From positions 1-64,000 of the forward strand of contig NZ_NFKT01000002.1 in assembly GCF_002160525.1 (NCBI RefSeq): a stretch of 64,000 nucleotides of DNA, given 5' to 3'. The notes beneath the pieces were generated by a model. That model ran no database searches, had not been told where the DNA came from, and was given only the letters and a program-made list of their open reading frames with translations. This document shows positions 44,039 through 51,470 of this stretch, one piece after another (the first letter of the stretch is position 1; each line of letters starts with the position of its first letter). The DNA is from Lachnoclostridium sp. An169 (GTDB lineage Bacteria; Bacillota; Clostridia; Lachnospirales; Lachnospiraceae). A program made the translations under genes and the position numbers.

Positions 44039-44764
44039 TTATTTATCTTTTCTCAAGAACTCCAGAAATCCTTCCGCCGACCGGTTCAGGATCAGCCCCT
44101 CCGGGATCTGCGCCCTTCCGGCAAGTTCCTCCGCATAAGCAAAATCTCCTATATGCGCCGTCCCGTGGCTGTCACTGGAGAAGAGCACCGGATAGTGAAA
44201 GTGGGCGCTTAAGTTCAGGATCACCAGATCCGCGAAACGGGTGTCGCCCCGGTAACCTTCGGGGCTTAAGGAACTGTTGTTGATCTCCAGCAGAATATGC
44301 CTCTTCCTGGCTTCGAAAAACAGCCGGAAGGGATCTGCGGGAAAGTGGGTGTCGCTGCAGTGCCCGATAACGGTCACATACGGATTCGCCATGACGCGCA
44401 GATAGGTCTCGGTATTTTCTTCTTTTGATCCCGGTTTCAGAATCGGGCGGTGCATGCTGGCAATGACGAAATCCAGCCGGGACAGAACTTCATCCGGCAG
44501 GTCCAGACGCCCCTTCCTGTCGACAATATTCGCTTCCGCGCCATAGAGCATCCGCACGCCCAGACGTTCCTTCTGTGCATTGGCAAGGCTTCGGAAATAG
44601 GAGGCTCTGCCCCCGCCGAATGTCCGGGGACCGTGGTCGGAGATGCCGAGCATCTTTATGTTCCGGGCGGCAGCAGCTTTCGCCATATCTGTGATCGTGG
44701 CGGTGGAGCCGTGTCCGCTTGCGATTGTATGAGTATGAATATCCAGTTCATATCTGACGGACAT
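44039..44764 (-). CDS. PHP-domain metal-dependent phosphatase (YcdX-like)
   Basis: Polymerase-and-histidinol-phosphatase (PHP) domain protein, 241 residues, predicted cytoplasmic phosphoesterase with a trinuclear metal site. Ligand motifs: DIHTHTIASGHGSTATITDM near the N-terminus (H-x-H), LGISDHGP, LYGAEANIVD, FVIASMHRPI, TVIGHCSDTHFP and a final VLFSSDSHGTAHIGDF. This set and order match YcdX. The substrate is unknown. It is the last gene before the BMC operon and is transcribed away from it. Confidence 0.92.
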   Translation of the reverse strand: MSVRYELDIHTHTIASGHGSTATITDMAKAAAARNIKMLGISDHGPRTFGGGRASYFRSLANAQKERLGVRMLYGAEANIVDRKGRLDLPDEVLSRLDFVIASMHRPILKPGSKEENTETYLRVMANPYVTVIGHCSDTHFPADPFRLFFEARKRHILLEINNSSLSPEGYRGDTRFADLVILNLSAHFHYPVLFSSDSHGTAHIGDFAYAEELAGRAQIPEGLILNRSAEGFLEFLRKDK

Positions 44765-44898
44765 GAAACAGACCTTCCTTCTATATTAATAGTACGCAGT
44801 GTATCTGCAGGAATAACACTATATTCAGTATGAGGGATTTTGTGGAAGTTGTCAATGGAAAAACGCATAAAACAAACAAAAAACAACAGTGAAATAAG

Positions 44899-44927
44899 TT
44901 GACTATTGTGGGATTGTGTGGTAATAT
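44899..44927 (+). promoter_or_regulatory. Predicted promoter of the BMC operon
   Basis: TTGACT (44899-44904) and TAATAT (44922-44927) are separated by 17 bases, about 60 bases upstream of the aldolase start. A perfect palindrome follows immediately downstream. Confidence 0.6.
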
Positions 44928-44942
44928 TCAAACAGAAACAAC

Positions 44943-44961
44943 ACAAAACAAAATGTTTTGT
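44943..44961. promoter_or_regulatory. Palindrome in the BMC operon leader, likely DeoR operator
   Basis: ACAAAACA (44943-44950) and TGTTTTGT (44954-44961) are perfect complements around AAA. A-C-rich repeats of the same flavour occur upstream (about 44868-44889). DeoR-family regulators often bind such TTTGTTT-type sites, and the operon encodes a DeoR protein at 53445. Its place just after the -10 box suits repression. Confidence 0.55.
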
Positions 44962-44984
44962 CAGAAATCCAAGGAGGAGAAGAA

Positions 44985-45806
44985 ATGCAAAACGAATATG
45001 AGATCAAAAAAGAAATGTGTGAGATCGGAAAGCGCGTTTACAACCGCGGAATGGTTGCATCCAACGACGGTAACTTTTCCGTAAAGCTTAACGATCACGA
45101 ATTCCTCTGCACACCGACAGGCGTAAGCAAAGGATTCATGACACCGGAATTTATCTGTAAAGTAGACGAGAACGGAAATGTTCTTCAGGCAAATAAAGGA
45201 TTCCGTCCTTCCTCAGAGATCAAGATGCACATGCGCGTCTATCAGAAGAGACCGGACGTAAAGGCAGTGGTACATGCGCATCCGCTTTATGCGACAACAT
45301 TTGCCATCGCAGGTATCCCGCTGACACAGCCGATCATGCCGGAGGCAGTCATCGCCCTGGGATGTGTTCCGATCGCAAAATACGGCACACCGTCCACCAT
45401 GGAGATCCCGGATGCGGTAGAGCCGTATCTTGAGCATTTCGACGCAGTTCTTCTTGAGAACCACGGAGCGCTGACATTCTCTGACAGCCTTCTGAACGCA
45501 TACCACAAGATGGAGTCTGTAGAGTTCTACGCACGTCTGCTGTACCAGACCATGCAGATCGGCGGACCGCAGGAGTTCAGCCCGGAGCAGGTTGAGAGAC
45601 TCTATGAGATCAGAAGACAGATGGGCATGAAGGGCAAACATCCGGCAGATCTGTGCCCGAACGCAAGAGCAGGAAAACCGAGCTGCCACACATGCGGCGG
45701 CGGATGCGGCGCGAAGACAGTTGCTTCCTCTTCTTCAGCAGATGCAGCGGATGCTGATCTGGTGGCTTCCATCACAAAGAAGGTTATGGAGCAGCTTGGA
45801 CTGTAA
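44985..45806 (+). CDS. Class II aldolase (rhamnulose/fuculose 1-phosphate type) with BMC targeting tail
   Basis: Zinc aldolase expected to split L-rhamnulose 1-phosphate or L-fuculose 1-phosphate into dihydroxyacetone phosphate and L-lactaldehyde. The catalytic domain covers about residues 1-215, with SNDGNFSVKL, the Glu in FRPSSEIKMHM, the zinc ligands in VVHAHPLYATTFA and LLENHGALTF. After it comes a cysteine-rich linker (CPNARAGKPSCHTCGGGCG) and a Ser/Ala spacer. The C-terminal amphipathic helix ADLVASITKKVMEQLGL is of the encapsulation-peptide type that docks cargo in BMC shells. First gene of the BMC operon, with AAGGAGGAG upstream. The neighbouring rhaBA genes favour rhamnulose 1-phosphate. 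Confidence 0.9.
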   Translation: MQNEYEIKKEMCEIGKRVYNRGMVASNDGNFSVKLNDHEFLCTPTGVSKGFMTPEFICKVDENGNVLQANKGFRPSSEIKMHMRVYQKRPDVKAVVHAHPLYATTFAIAGIPLTQPIMPEAVIALGCVPIAKYGTPSTMEIPDAVEPYLEHFDAVLLENHGALTFSDSLLNAYHKMESVEFYARLLYQTMQIGGPQEFSPEQVERLYEIRRQMGMKGKHPADLCPNARAGKPSCHTCGGGCGAKTVASSSSADAADADLVASITKKVMEQLGL

Positions 45807-45866
45807 TCCCCGGCGCTGACCGGAAGGATGATCAGATTCCAAATGAAGTGACAGAAAGGATTTGCT

Positions 45867-46403
45867 ATGAATGAACAGGACATTTCCAATGCAGTGAGAG
45901 CTGTGCTGGAGCAGATGAAAGGGACAGGAAGCTGCCGGGAAGAAAGCCATCAGGAAAAAGGGCATGTCTGTAAATGCAGAAAGAATGCCATGACTCTGGA
46001 CAAGGCGAATGCGCTGATTGAAAAGGTCAGGGCAAAAGCGGAGCAGATGGGAATTCAGGTGGTGATCGCTGTCGCAGACAAGGCCGGAAGACCGGTCGCC
46101 GTCCAGTGTATGGATGACGCGTACATAGCAAGTTTCGATATTGCAGTGAATAAAGCTTTCACATCCGCAAGCCTGAAGATGTCCACCGAACAGCTTGCAG
46201 GCTTAAGCCAGCCGGGACAGTCCCTTTACGGGATCCAGTTCACCAACGGCGGGAAGATCGTGATCTTCGGAGGCGGCGAGGTCCTCGAGGCAGACGGGAA
46301 GATCGTCGGAGCGCTCGGCGTAAGCGGCGGTTCCGCCCAGGAGGACACTTCTCTTGCAGCTTACGGAAAGGAAGCTTTTAAGGAGGTATTAGCGTGTCTG
46401 TAA
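45867..46403 (+). CDS. GlcG/HbpS-type (DUF336) heme-binding-like protein with BMC targeting helix
   Basis: 178 residues. The N-terminal helix EQDISNAVRAVLEQMKG is an encapsulation-peptide-like segment, followed by a Cys/His-containing linker (CREESHQEKGHVCKCRKN). From residue 45 comes the GlcG/PduO-C-like domain, with VVIAVADKAGRPVAVQCMDD, FTSASLKMSTEQLAGLSQPG and GKIVGALGVSGGSAQED. This domain binds heme or cobalamin-like ligands in some homologues and occurs in many diol-using BMC operons; its task there is unclear. It overlaps the aldehyde dehydrogenase gene by ten bases. Confidence 0.85.
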   Translation: MNEQDISNAVRAVLEQMKGTGSCREESHQEKGHVCKCRKNAMTLDKANALIEKVRAKAEQMGIQVVIAVADKAGRPVAVQCMDDAYIASFDIAVNKAFTSASLKMSTEQLAGLSQPGQSLYGIQFTNGGKIVIFGGGEVLEADGKIVGALGVSGGSAQEDTSLAAYGKEAFKEVLACL

Positions 46404-47782
46404 ATGAACAGATGGTTCAGGACATTGTGCAGGAAGTTCTGGCGAAGATGCAGATCGCATCTGATGTGACCGGCAGCAGAGGCGTGTTCAAGGATATGAA
46501 CGAAGCCATTGCGGCGGCCCAGAAAGCCCAGAAGACGGTGGCGCGGATGTCTCTGGACCACAGAGAAAAAGTGATCTCCAATATCCGGAAGAAGATCAAG
46601 GAGAATGCGGAGATTCTGGCACGCATGGGCGTGCAGGAGACCGGCATGGGAAATGTCGGCCACAAGATCCTGAAACACATTCTTGTCGCTGAGAAGACTC
46701 CGGGAACGGAAGATATCACAACGACGGCGTGGTCAGGCGACCGGGGGCTTACCCTGATTGAGATGGGACCTTTCGGAGTTATCGGAGCGATCACTCCGTG
46801 TACGAACCCAAGCGAGACGGTTCTGTGCAACACCATCGGAATGTTTGCAGGAGGAAATACCGTGGTATTCAATCCTCATCCGGCTGCGATCAAGACTTCC
46901 ATCTATGCGATCAATCTGCTGAACGAGGCTTCCGTGGAAGCCGGCGGTCCGGATAACATTGCATGTACGGTGGAACATCCCACACTGGAGACAAGCGGCA
47001 TCATGATGAAGCACAAAGCCATTCAGCTTATCGCCGCTACAGGAGGTCCGGGAGTGGTTACGGCAGTCCTCTCTTCCGGAAGGAGAGGGATCGGCGCCGG
47101 AGCGGGCAATCCGCCGGCACTGGTCGATGAGACTGCAGATCTGCGCAAGGCAGCGGAGGATATCGTAAACGGATGTACCTTTGACAATAACCTTCCGTGC
47201 ATCGCGGAGAAAGAGATTGTAGCAGTGGATTCCGTTGTGGATGAGCTGATGAGCTACATGATAAATGAACAGGGATGCTACCTGGCTTCAAAGGAAGAGC
47301 AGGACGCCCTGACAGCGGTTGTCTTAAAAGACGGCAAGCTGAACCGGAAATGTGTGGGACGGGACGCAAAGACGCTGCTCGGCATGATCGGCGTGACAGT
47401 TCCGGACAACATCAGGTGTATTACATTCGAGGGACCGAAGGAGCATCCTCTGATCACCACAGAGCTGATGATGCCGATCCTCGGTGTGGTGAGAGCGAAA
47501 GATTTTGACGATGCTGTGGAGCAGGCTGTATGGCTGGAGCACGGCAACCGCCATTCCGCCCACATCCATTCCAAGAATGTGGATAATATTACAAAATATG
47601 CAAAGGCGATCGATACAGCGATCCTCGTAAAGAACGGCCCGTCCTATGCGGCGCTGGGATTCGGCGGGGAAGGCTTCTGTACATTTACGATTGCCAGCAG
47701 GACAGGCGAGGGCCTTACAAGCGCGAGCACATTTACCAAGAGAAGACGCTGCGTGATGACAGACAGCCTGTGTATTCGATAA
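46394..47782 (+). CDS. pduP: CoA-acylating aldehyde dehydrogenase, BMC-type (PduP-like)
   Basis: Converts an aldehyde (propionaldehyde in Pdu systems, possibly lactaldehyde here) plus CoA and NAD+ to acyl-CoA inside the shell. 462 residues. The N-terminal targeting helix NEQMVQDIVQEVLAKMQIA is followed by the ALDH fold. It has AITPCTNPSETVLCNTIGMF, the nucleotide-loop region GGPGVVTAVLSSGRRGIGAG and the catalytic Cys in FDNNLPCIAEKE. It starts at GTG (46394), with GGAGG eight bases upstream. The GTG is inside the end of the previous gene, suggesting coupled translation. Confidence 0.93.
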   Translation: MSVNEQMVQDIVQEVLAKMQIASDVTGSRGVFKDMNEAIAAAQKAQKTVARMSLDHREKVISNIRKKIKENAEILARMGVQETGMGNVGHKILKHILVAEKTPGTEDITTTAWSGDRGLTLIEMGPFGVIGAITPCTNPSETVLCNTIGMFAGGNTVVFNPHPAAIKTSIYAINLLNEASVEAGGPDNIACTVEHPTLETSGIMMKHKAIQLIAATGGPGVVTAVLSSGRRGIGAGAGNPPALVDETADLRKAAEDIVNGCTFDNNLPCIAEKEIVAVDSVVDELMSYMINEQGCYLASKEEQDALTAVVLKDGKLNRKCVGRDAKTLLGMIGVTVPDNIRCITFEGPKEHPLITTELMMPILGVVRAKDFDDAVEQAVWLEHGNRHSAHIHSKNVDNITKYAKAIDTAILVKNGPSYAALGFGGEGFCTFTIASRTGEGLTSASTFTKRRRCVMTDSLCIR

Positions 47783-47845
47783 GCCATGCACTTATGGCAC
47801 TGTGCATAGCGAAGAGAGAAACAGAAACAGGAGGTAGACAAGAAA

Positions 47846-49060
47846 ATGGAAATGAATTCCGCTAATGTAGAAGCCGTTGTTAAACAGGTGCTGGAAAGCA
47901 TGCTGGAGAAGAAGATCCCTTCCCAGGGAACAACACAGCCGGCAGCAAGCCAGGCGATTCCGAAGACAGCACATGTTGCCATGCTGACGGCTCTGGAGCA
48001 CTATGACATCAAAGAGTTCCCGATCCCGGAAGTGGGAGACGGAGACATCCTCGTAAAAGTAGAGGGATGCGGTATCTGCGGAACAGACGGACATGAGTTC
48101 AGAAAAGATCCCTTCGGACTGATCCCGGTAGCACTCGGACATGAGGGAACCGGCGAGATCGTGAAGATGGGTAAGAACGTGAAGACAGACAGCGCAGGAA
48201 AGCCGCTGAAAGTGGGAGACAAAGTCGTTACCTGCATGATCTTCAAGGATGACCCGGAGATCGAGATGTTCGACCTGAACAAGAAAAATGTAGGCGATGC
48301 TGACGTATACGGACTTCTTCCGGATGACGACATCCATCTGAACGGATGGTTCTCGGATTACATCTTCATCCGCGAGGGATCCACAGTATTCAACGTAAGC
48401 GACCTTGACCTGAAATCCCGTATCCTCATCGAGCCATGTGCGGTTCTTGTCCACGCGGTAGAGAGAGCAAAGACGACAGGCATCTTAAGATTCAACAGCA
48501 GAGTTGTTGTACAGGGATGCGGACCGATCGGACTGATCTGTATCGCAGTGCTGCGCACCATGGGAATCGAGAACATCGTGGCAGTAGACGGAAACCAGCA
48601 GAGACTTGAGTTCGCGAAGAGAATGGGCGCGGACAAATCCGTAGACTTTACACAGTACAAAGAGATTGAGAACCTTGCAGGTGCGGTAAAAGACGCATTC
48701 GGCGGACACCTTGCAGACTTCGCATTCCAGTGTACAGGATCACCGGTGGCACATTCCAACATCTACAAATTCATCCGCAACGGCGGCGGACTGTGCGAGC
48801 TGGGATTCTTCATCAACGGCGGAGACGCTACGATCAATCCGCACTTTGACCTGTGTTCCAAGGAGATCACACTGGTGGGATCCTGGGTATACACACTGAG
48901 AGATTACGCGACGACATTTGACTTCCTCAAGAGAGCGAAAGCGATCGGACTTCCGATGGATGATCTGATCACACACGAGTTCCCGCTGGAGGAGATCAAC
49001 GAGGCTCATCAGACAAACCTTGCAATGAAGGGACTCAAGATCGCTATTGTAAATAAATAG
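47846..49060 (+). CDS. Zinc-dependent MDR alcohol dehydrogenase with BMC targeting helix
   Basis: Medium-chain dehydrogenase of 404 residues. It begins with a targeting-type helix (SANVEAVVKQVLESMLEK) and a Ser/Gln/Ala linker. The catalytic domain has VEGCGICGTDGHEF and LGHEGTGEI with the catalytic-zinc ligands Cys, His and Glu. The NAD-binding domain has VVQGCGPIGLICIAVLRTMG. The four-cysteine structural-zinc lobe normally following GDKV is missing; that stretch holds only one Cys (GDKVVTCMIFKDDPE). It probably reduces lactaldehyde to 1,2-propanediol or oxidises a product, recycling NAD inside the shell; direction cannot be read. Confidence 0.87.
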   Translation: MEMNSANVEAVVKQVLESMLEKKIPSQGTTQPAASQAIPKTAHVAMLTALEHYDIKEFPIPEVGDGDILVKVEGCGICGTDGHEFRKDPFGLIPVALGHEGTGEIVKMGKNVKTDSAGKPLKVGDKVVTCMIFKDDPEIEMFDLNKKNVGDADVYGLLPDDDIHLNGWFSDYIFIREGSTVFNVSDLDLKSRILIEPCAVLVHAVERAKTTGILRFNSRVVVQGCGPIGLICIAVLRTMGIENIVAVDGNQQRLEFAKRMGADKSVDFTQYKEIENLAGAVKDAFGGHLADFAFQCTGSPVAHSNIYKFIRNGGGLCELGFFINGGDATINPHFDLCSKEITLVGSWVYTLRDYATTFDFLKRAKAIGLPMDDLITHEFPLEEINEAHQTNLAMKGLKIAIVNK

Positions 49061-49073
49061 CAGGTGATATATT

Positions 49074-49427
49074 ATGGGAGAAGCAGTAGGAATGCTGGAA
49101 GTATTCGGACTTGCCACAGCGTTTGCCGCGGCGGACGCCGGATGCAAGGCCGGAAATGTCCGGCTTGAGACGTTCGACAAGAACAAACCGGCAAATGCAG
49201 ACGAACTGCCCGTACCCCTGATCGTTATGGTCAAATTCCGCGGGAGCGTATCCGATGTGGAAGCGGCCATGGAAGCCGCGAAGAGAAGGGCAAACGAACT
49301 TGCCGGGATCGTGGCGGAATATGAGATCGCAAGGCCCACGGAAGATACGGAAAAGATGCTTAAGATTACCGGGCTGGATAAAGGAAAACCACATATTGTC
49401 AGTGAAAAAGATATAGAAGAGATTTAG
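49074..49427 (+). CDS. BMC-domain shell protein with insertion and C-terminal extension
   Basis: 117-residue single-BMC-domain protein. It opens [20 protein letters not shown], the classic first helix of BMC-H proteins. It carries an insertion ([16 protein letters not shown]) between strands and a C-terminal extension of about 25 residues after the domain ([18 protein letters not shown]). Such variants form hexameric tiles with altered pore or edge. First of four consecutive single-domain shell genes; AGGTGA precedes its ATG, a weaker site than those of the next genes. Confidence 0.88.
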   Translation: MGEAVGMLEVFGLATAFAAADAGCKAGNVRLETFDKNKPANADELPVPLIVMVKFRGSVSDVEAAMEAAKRRANELAGIVAEYEIARPTEDTEKMLKITGLDKGKPHIVSEKDIEEI

Positions 49428-49440
49428 GAGGAAAAGAAAA

Positions 49441-49722
49441 ATGGCAATGGCACAGCAGGCATTAGGAATGATTGAGACAAGAGGACTTACTGCAGCGATT
49501 GAGGCAGCAGATGCAATGACAAAATCAGCAGAGGTTACTCTGATCGGAACAGAGAAGATCGGAAGCGGACTGGTAACAGTAATGGTACGCGGCGATGTCG
49601 GAGCTGTCAAGGCAGCAGTTGAGGCAGGATCAGACGCAGCGGGAAGACTCGGCGAGCTTGTTGCTACACATGTAATCCCGAGACCGCACAACGATGTAGA
49701 GAAGATTCTTCCTACAATCTAG
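49441..49722 (+). CDS. BMC-H hexameric shell protein (PduA/EutM type), paralogue 1
   Basis: Canonical 93-residue BMC-H protein: [20 protein letters not shown], then [20 protein letters not shown] with the pore-loop region, ending [19 protein letters not shown]. It forms the main hexagonal sheets of the shell and its pores pass small metabolites. TTAGGAGGAAAAG is a very strong ribosome binding site. Nearly identical to the second half of the 50063 gene product, so the pair arose by recent duplication. Confidence 0.95.
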   Translation: MAMAQQALGMIETRGLTAAIEAADAMTKSAEVTLIGTEKIGSGLVTVMVRGDVGAVKAAVEAGSDAAGRLGELVATHVIPRPHNDVEKILPTI

Positions 49723-49763
49723 TTATCGGTCGGATCTGCAGATTAAAGTAAAGGAGCAGTCTC

Positions 49764-50048
49764 ATGGGAAAAGCGTATGGGTTCTTTGAGATCCCGAGTG
49801 TGACGGCGGCGGTGGTTGCCGTAGATATCATGTGCAAGACTGCAGATGTGCAGTTTGTCACATGGGAGAAAAAACTGGGCGGAAGACTTGTCACGATTAT
49901 TATCCGCGGCGATGTCTCTGCAGTTACGCAGGCCATTGAAGCTGCCGCTGCAAATGGAATTAAGGAACCGGTCTGCCACGTTGTGATCCCGAGTCCTCAC
50001 GAAGAGGTGCTCAAGATCATCAACAGCAGTGCAAACAGGGTTAGTTAG
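49764..50048 (+). CDS. BMC-H shell protein, divergent paralogue
   Basis: 94-residue single BMC domain: [20 protein letters not shown], then [20 protein letters not shown] and [18 protein letters not shown]. The pore region (WEKKLGGRL) is more basic than in its neighbours, suggesting different selectivity. AAAGGAG lies upstream. It is flanked by two near-identical BMC-H genes, so the shell has at least three kinds of single-domain hexamer. Confidence 0.93.
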   Translation: MGKAYGFFEIPSVTAAVVAVDIMCKTADVQFVTWEKKLGGRLVTIIIRGDVSAVTQAIEAAAANGIKEPVCHVVIPSPHEEVLKIINSSANRVS

Positions 50049-50062
50049 GAGGCAGTTTACCG

Positions 50063-50467
50063 ATGGCAGATGAGAAGAAAACAACCGCCAAAGCGCCGGC
50101 AAAGACAGTGAGAAGAGTAAGAAAGACGGCGCAGCAGGCAGAACAGGTACAGGAACAGCCAGTAACAATTCAGAAGGAGGAAAGAAAAATGGCACAGGAA
50201 GCATTAGGAATGGTGGAAACAAGAGGTCTGGTAGCATCAATCGAGGCAGCAGATACAATGTTAAAAGCTGCTAACGTAGTACTGGTAGGAACAGAGAAGA
50301 TCGGTTCCGGACTGGTAACAGTAATGGTACGCGGAGATGTCGGAGCTGTGAAATCCGCAGTTGAGGCAGGATCCGAGGCAGCAGGAAGACTCGGCGAGCT
50401 TGTTGCTACACACGTAATCCCGAGACCGCACAGCGATGTGGAGAAGATTCTTCCGGTTCTGAAATAA
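50063..50467 (+). CDS. BMC-H shell protein with basic N-terminal extension and internal start
   Basis: The long form has 134 residues. Residues 1-42 are Lys/Arg/Ala/Gln-rich and probably disordered ([20 protein letters not shown]), then a BMC-H domain ([20 protein letters not shown]) almost identical to that of the 49441 gene. An internal ATG at 50189 is preceded by AAGGAGG at eight bases and sits in a context copied from the 49441 gene start, so a 92-residue canonical BMC-H is probably also made. The first start has GGAGGCAG. The gene thus seems to give two shell proteins from one frame. Confidence 0.88.
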   Translation: MADEKKTTAKAPAKTVRRVRKTAQQAEQVQEQPVTIQKEERKMAQEALGMVETRGLVASIEAADTMLKAANVVLVGTEKIGSGLVTVMVRGDVGAVKSAVEAGSEAAGRLGELVATHVIPRPHSDVEKILPVLK

Positions 50468-50491
50468 TTGTCAGACATACCGGATGTTTCA

Positions 50492-50522
50492 GGGAACTGC
50501 CCGGTTATCCGCGGCAGTTCTC
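50492..50522 (+). other. Intercistronic hairpin after the shell gene cluster
   Basis: GAACTGCC (50494-50501) pairs perfectly with GGCAGTTC (50513-50520), extended by an A/G-rich flank, with no T-tract. It sits between the BMC-H cluster and pduL and may stabilise the upstream shell mRNA or mark a processing point, giving the high shell-to-enzyme ratio a BMC needs. Confidence 0.5.
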
Positions 50523-50552
50523 TGTGAATACCTGAACAAGGAGAATTAAGAT

Positions 50553-51203
50553 ATGGATAACAGCAATGTGGCATTAATTACAAAACTGGTCCTGGAAGCA
50601 GTTGAAAAACAGAAAGCTTCCAGGGAGACAGGCTTCCTCGTACCCATCGGGGTGTCCGCACGACATATCCATCTTACACAGGAACATGTTGAGGTTCTGT
50701 TCGGAAAAGGTTATCAGCTCACAAAGAAAAAAGAACTTATGGGAGGCCAGTTCGCATCCAACGAGATGGTCACCATAGTGGGGTTAAAACTCCGGGCAAT
50801 AGAGAATGTCAGGGTGCTCGGCCCGGTGAGAAAACAGACACAGGTTGAGATCTCCGCGACAGACGCCATCCGTCTGGGAGTGAAGGCGCCCATCCGGGAG
50901 TCCGGTAATATCGCCGGAAGCGCTGCGATTGCAGTGGTCGGTCCGAAGGGAGCCATTTATCTCGACGAGGGCTGCATTATCGCAAAGCGTCACATTCACA
51001 TGTCGCCGCAGGATGCGATGGCGGCCGGAGTGCATGACGGCGATATCGTTTCCGTAAAGGCGGACAATGAGAGAGGGACGATCTTCAATAACGTGCAGAT
51101 CCGTGTGGACGACAGTTTTACACTGGAAATGCATATTGATACAGATGAGGCCAACGCTGCAAAGATTGCGACCGGTGACACAGTGAGGATAATATCATGC
51201 TGA
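50553..51203 (+). CDS. pduL: Phosphate acyltransferase PduL with targeting helix
   Basis: Converts acyl-CoA and phosphate to acyl-phosphate, recycling CoA inside the shell. 216 residues: the N-terminal helix NVALITKLVLEAVEKQ is of encapsulation type, then two related beta-barrel halves. The zinc-binding H-x-H motifs are in VSARHIHLTQEH and AKRHIHMSPQDAM. The AGGAG site lies before ATG 50553. It overlaps the pentamer gene by seven bases. It is fully compatible with propionyl-, acetyl- or lactyl-CoA as substrate. Confidence 0.94.
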   Translation: MDNSNVALITKLVLEAVEKQKASRETGFLVPIGVSARHIHLTQEHVEVLFGKGYQLTKKKELMGGQFASNEMVTIVGLKLRAIENVRVLGPVRKQTQVEISATDAIRLGVKAPIRESGNIAGSAAIAVVGPKGAIYLDEGCIIAKRHIHMSPQDAMAAGVHDGDIVSVKADNERGTIFNNVQIRVDDSFTLEMHIDTDEANAAKIATGDTVRIISC

Positions 51204-51463
51204 TAGGTAAGGTTGTTGGAAGCGTTGTTTCGACACGCAAATGTGAAAATTTAATCGGCAATAAATTTATGATCGTAGATGTTTTGGAACATATGCAGTC
51301 CGGTGCAAAACAGCTTATAGCAATCGATAAGATCGGTGCGGGAATCGGCGAGTATGTACTCGTGGCGCAGGGAAGTGCCGCGCGTGTCGGAAGCGGCATG
51401 CCGGATTCTCCTGTTGATGCGGCGATCGTTGGAATTATTGACGATGGAACAGGACTGGAGTAG
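51197..51463 (+). CDS. pduN: BMC vertex pentamer protein (EutN/CcmL/PduN)
   Basis: 88-residue protein of the EutN/CcmL family, which forms pentamers closing the vertices of the icosahedral shell. Landmarks: MLIGKVVGSVVSTRKCENL at the start, the acidic middle KFMIVDVLEHMQ, and GEYVLVAQGSAARVG. The start overlaps the pduL stop by seven bases. Only one such gene is present in the operon, the minimal number for a closed shell. Confidence 0.94.
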   Translation: MLIGKVVGSVVSTRKCENLIGNKFMIVDVLEHMQSGAKQLIAIDKIGAGIGEYVLVAQGSAARVGSGMPDSPVDAAIVGIIDDGTGLE

Positions 51464-51470
51464 TGAGATT

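Noticed and set aside
44765..44984. Cobalamin riboswitch upstream of the BMC operon
   Set aside because: The leader has only a short AT-rich palindrome, no B12-box-like or multi-stem architecture, and no B12-dependent enzyme is encoded.
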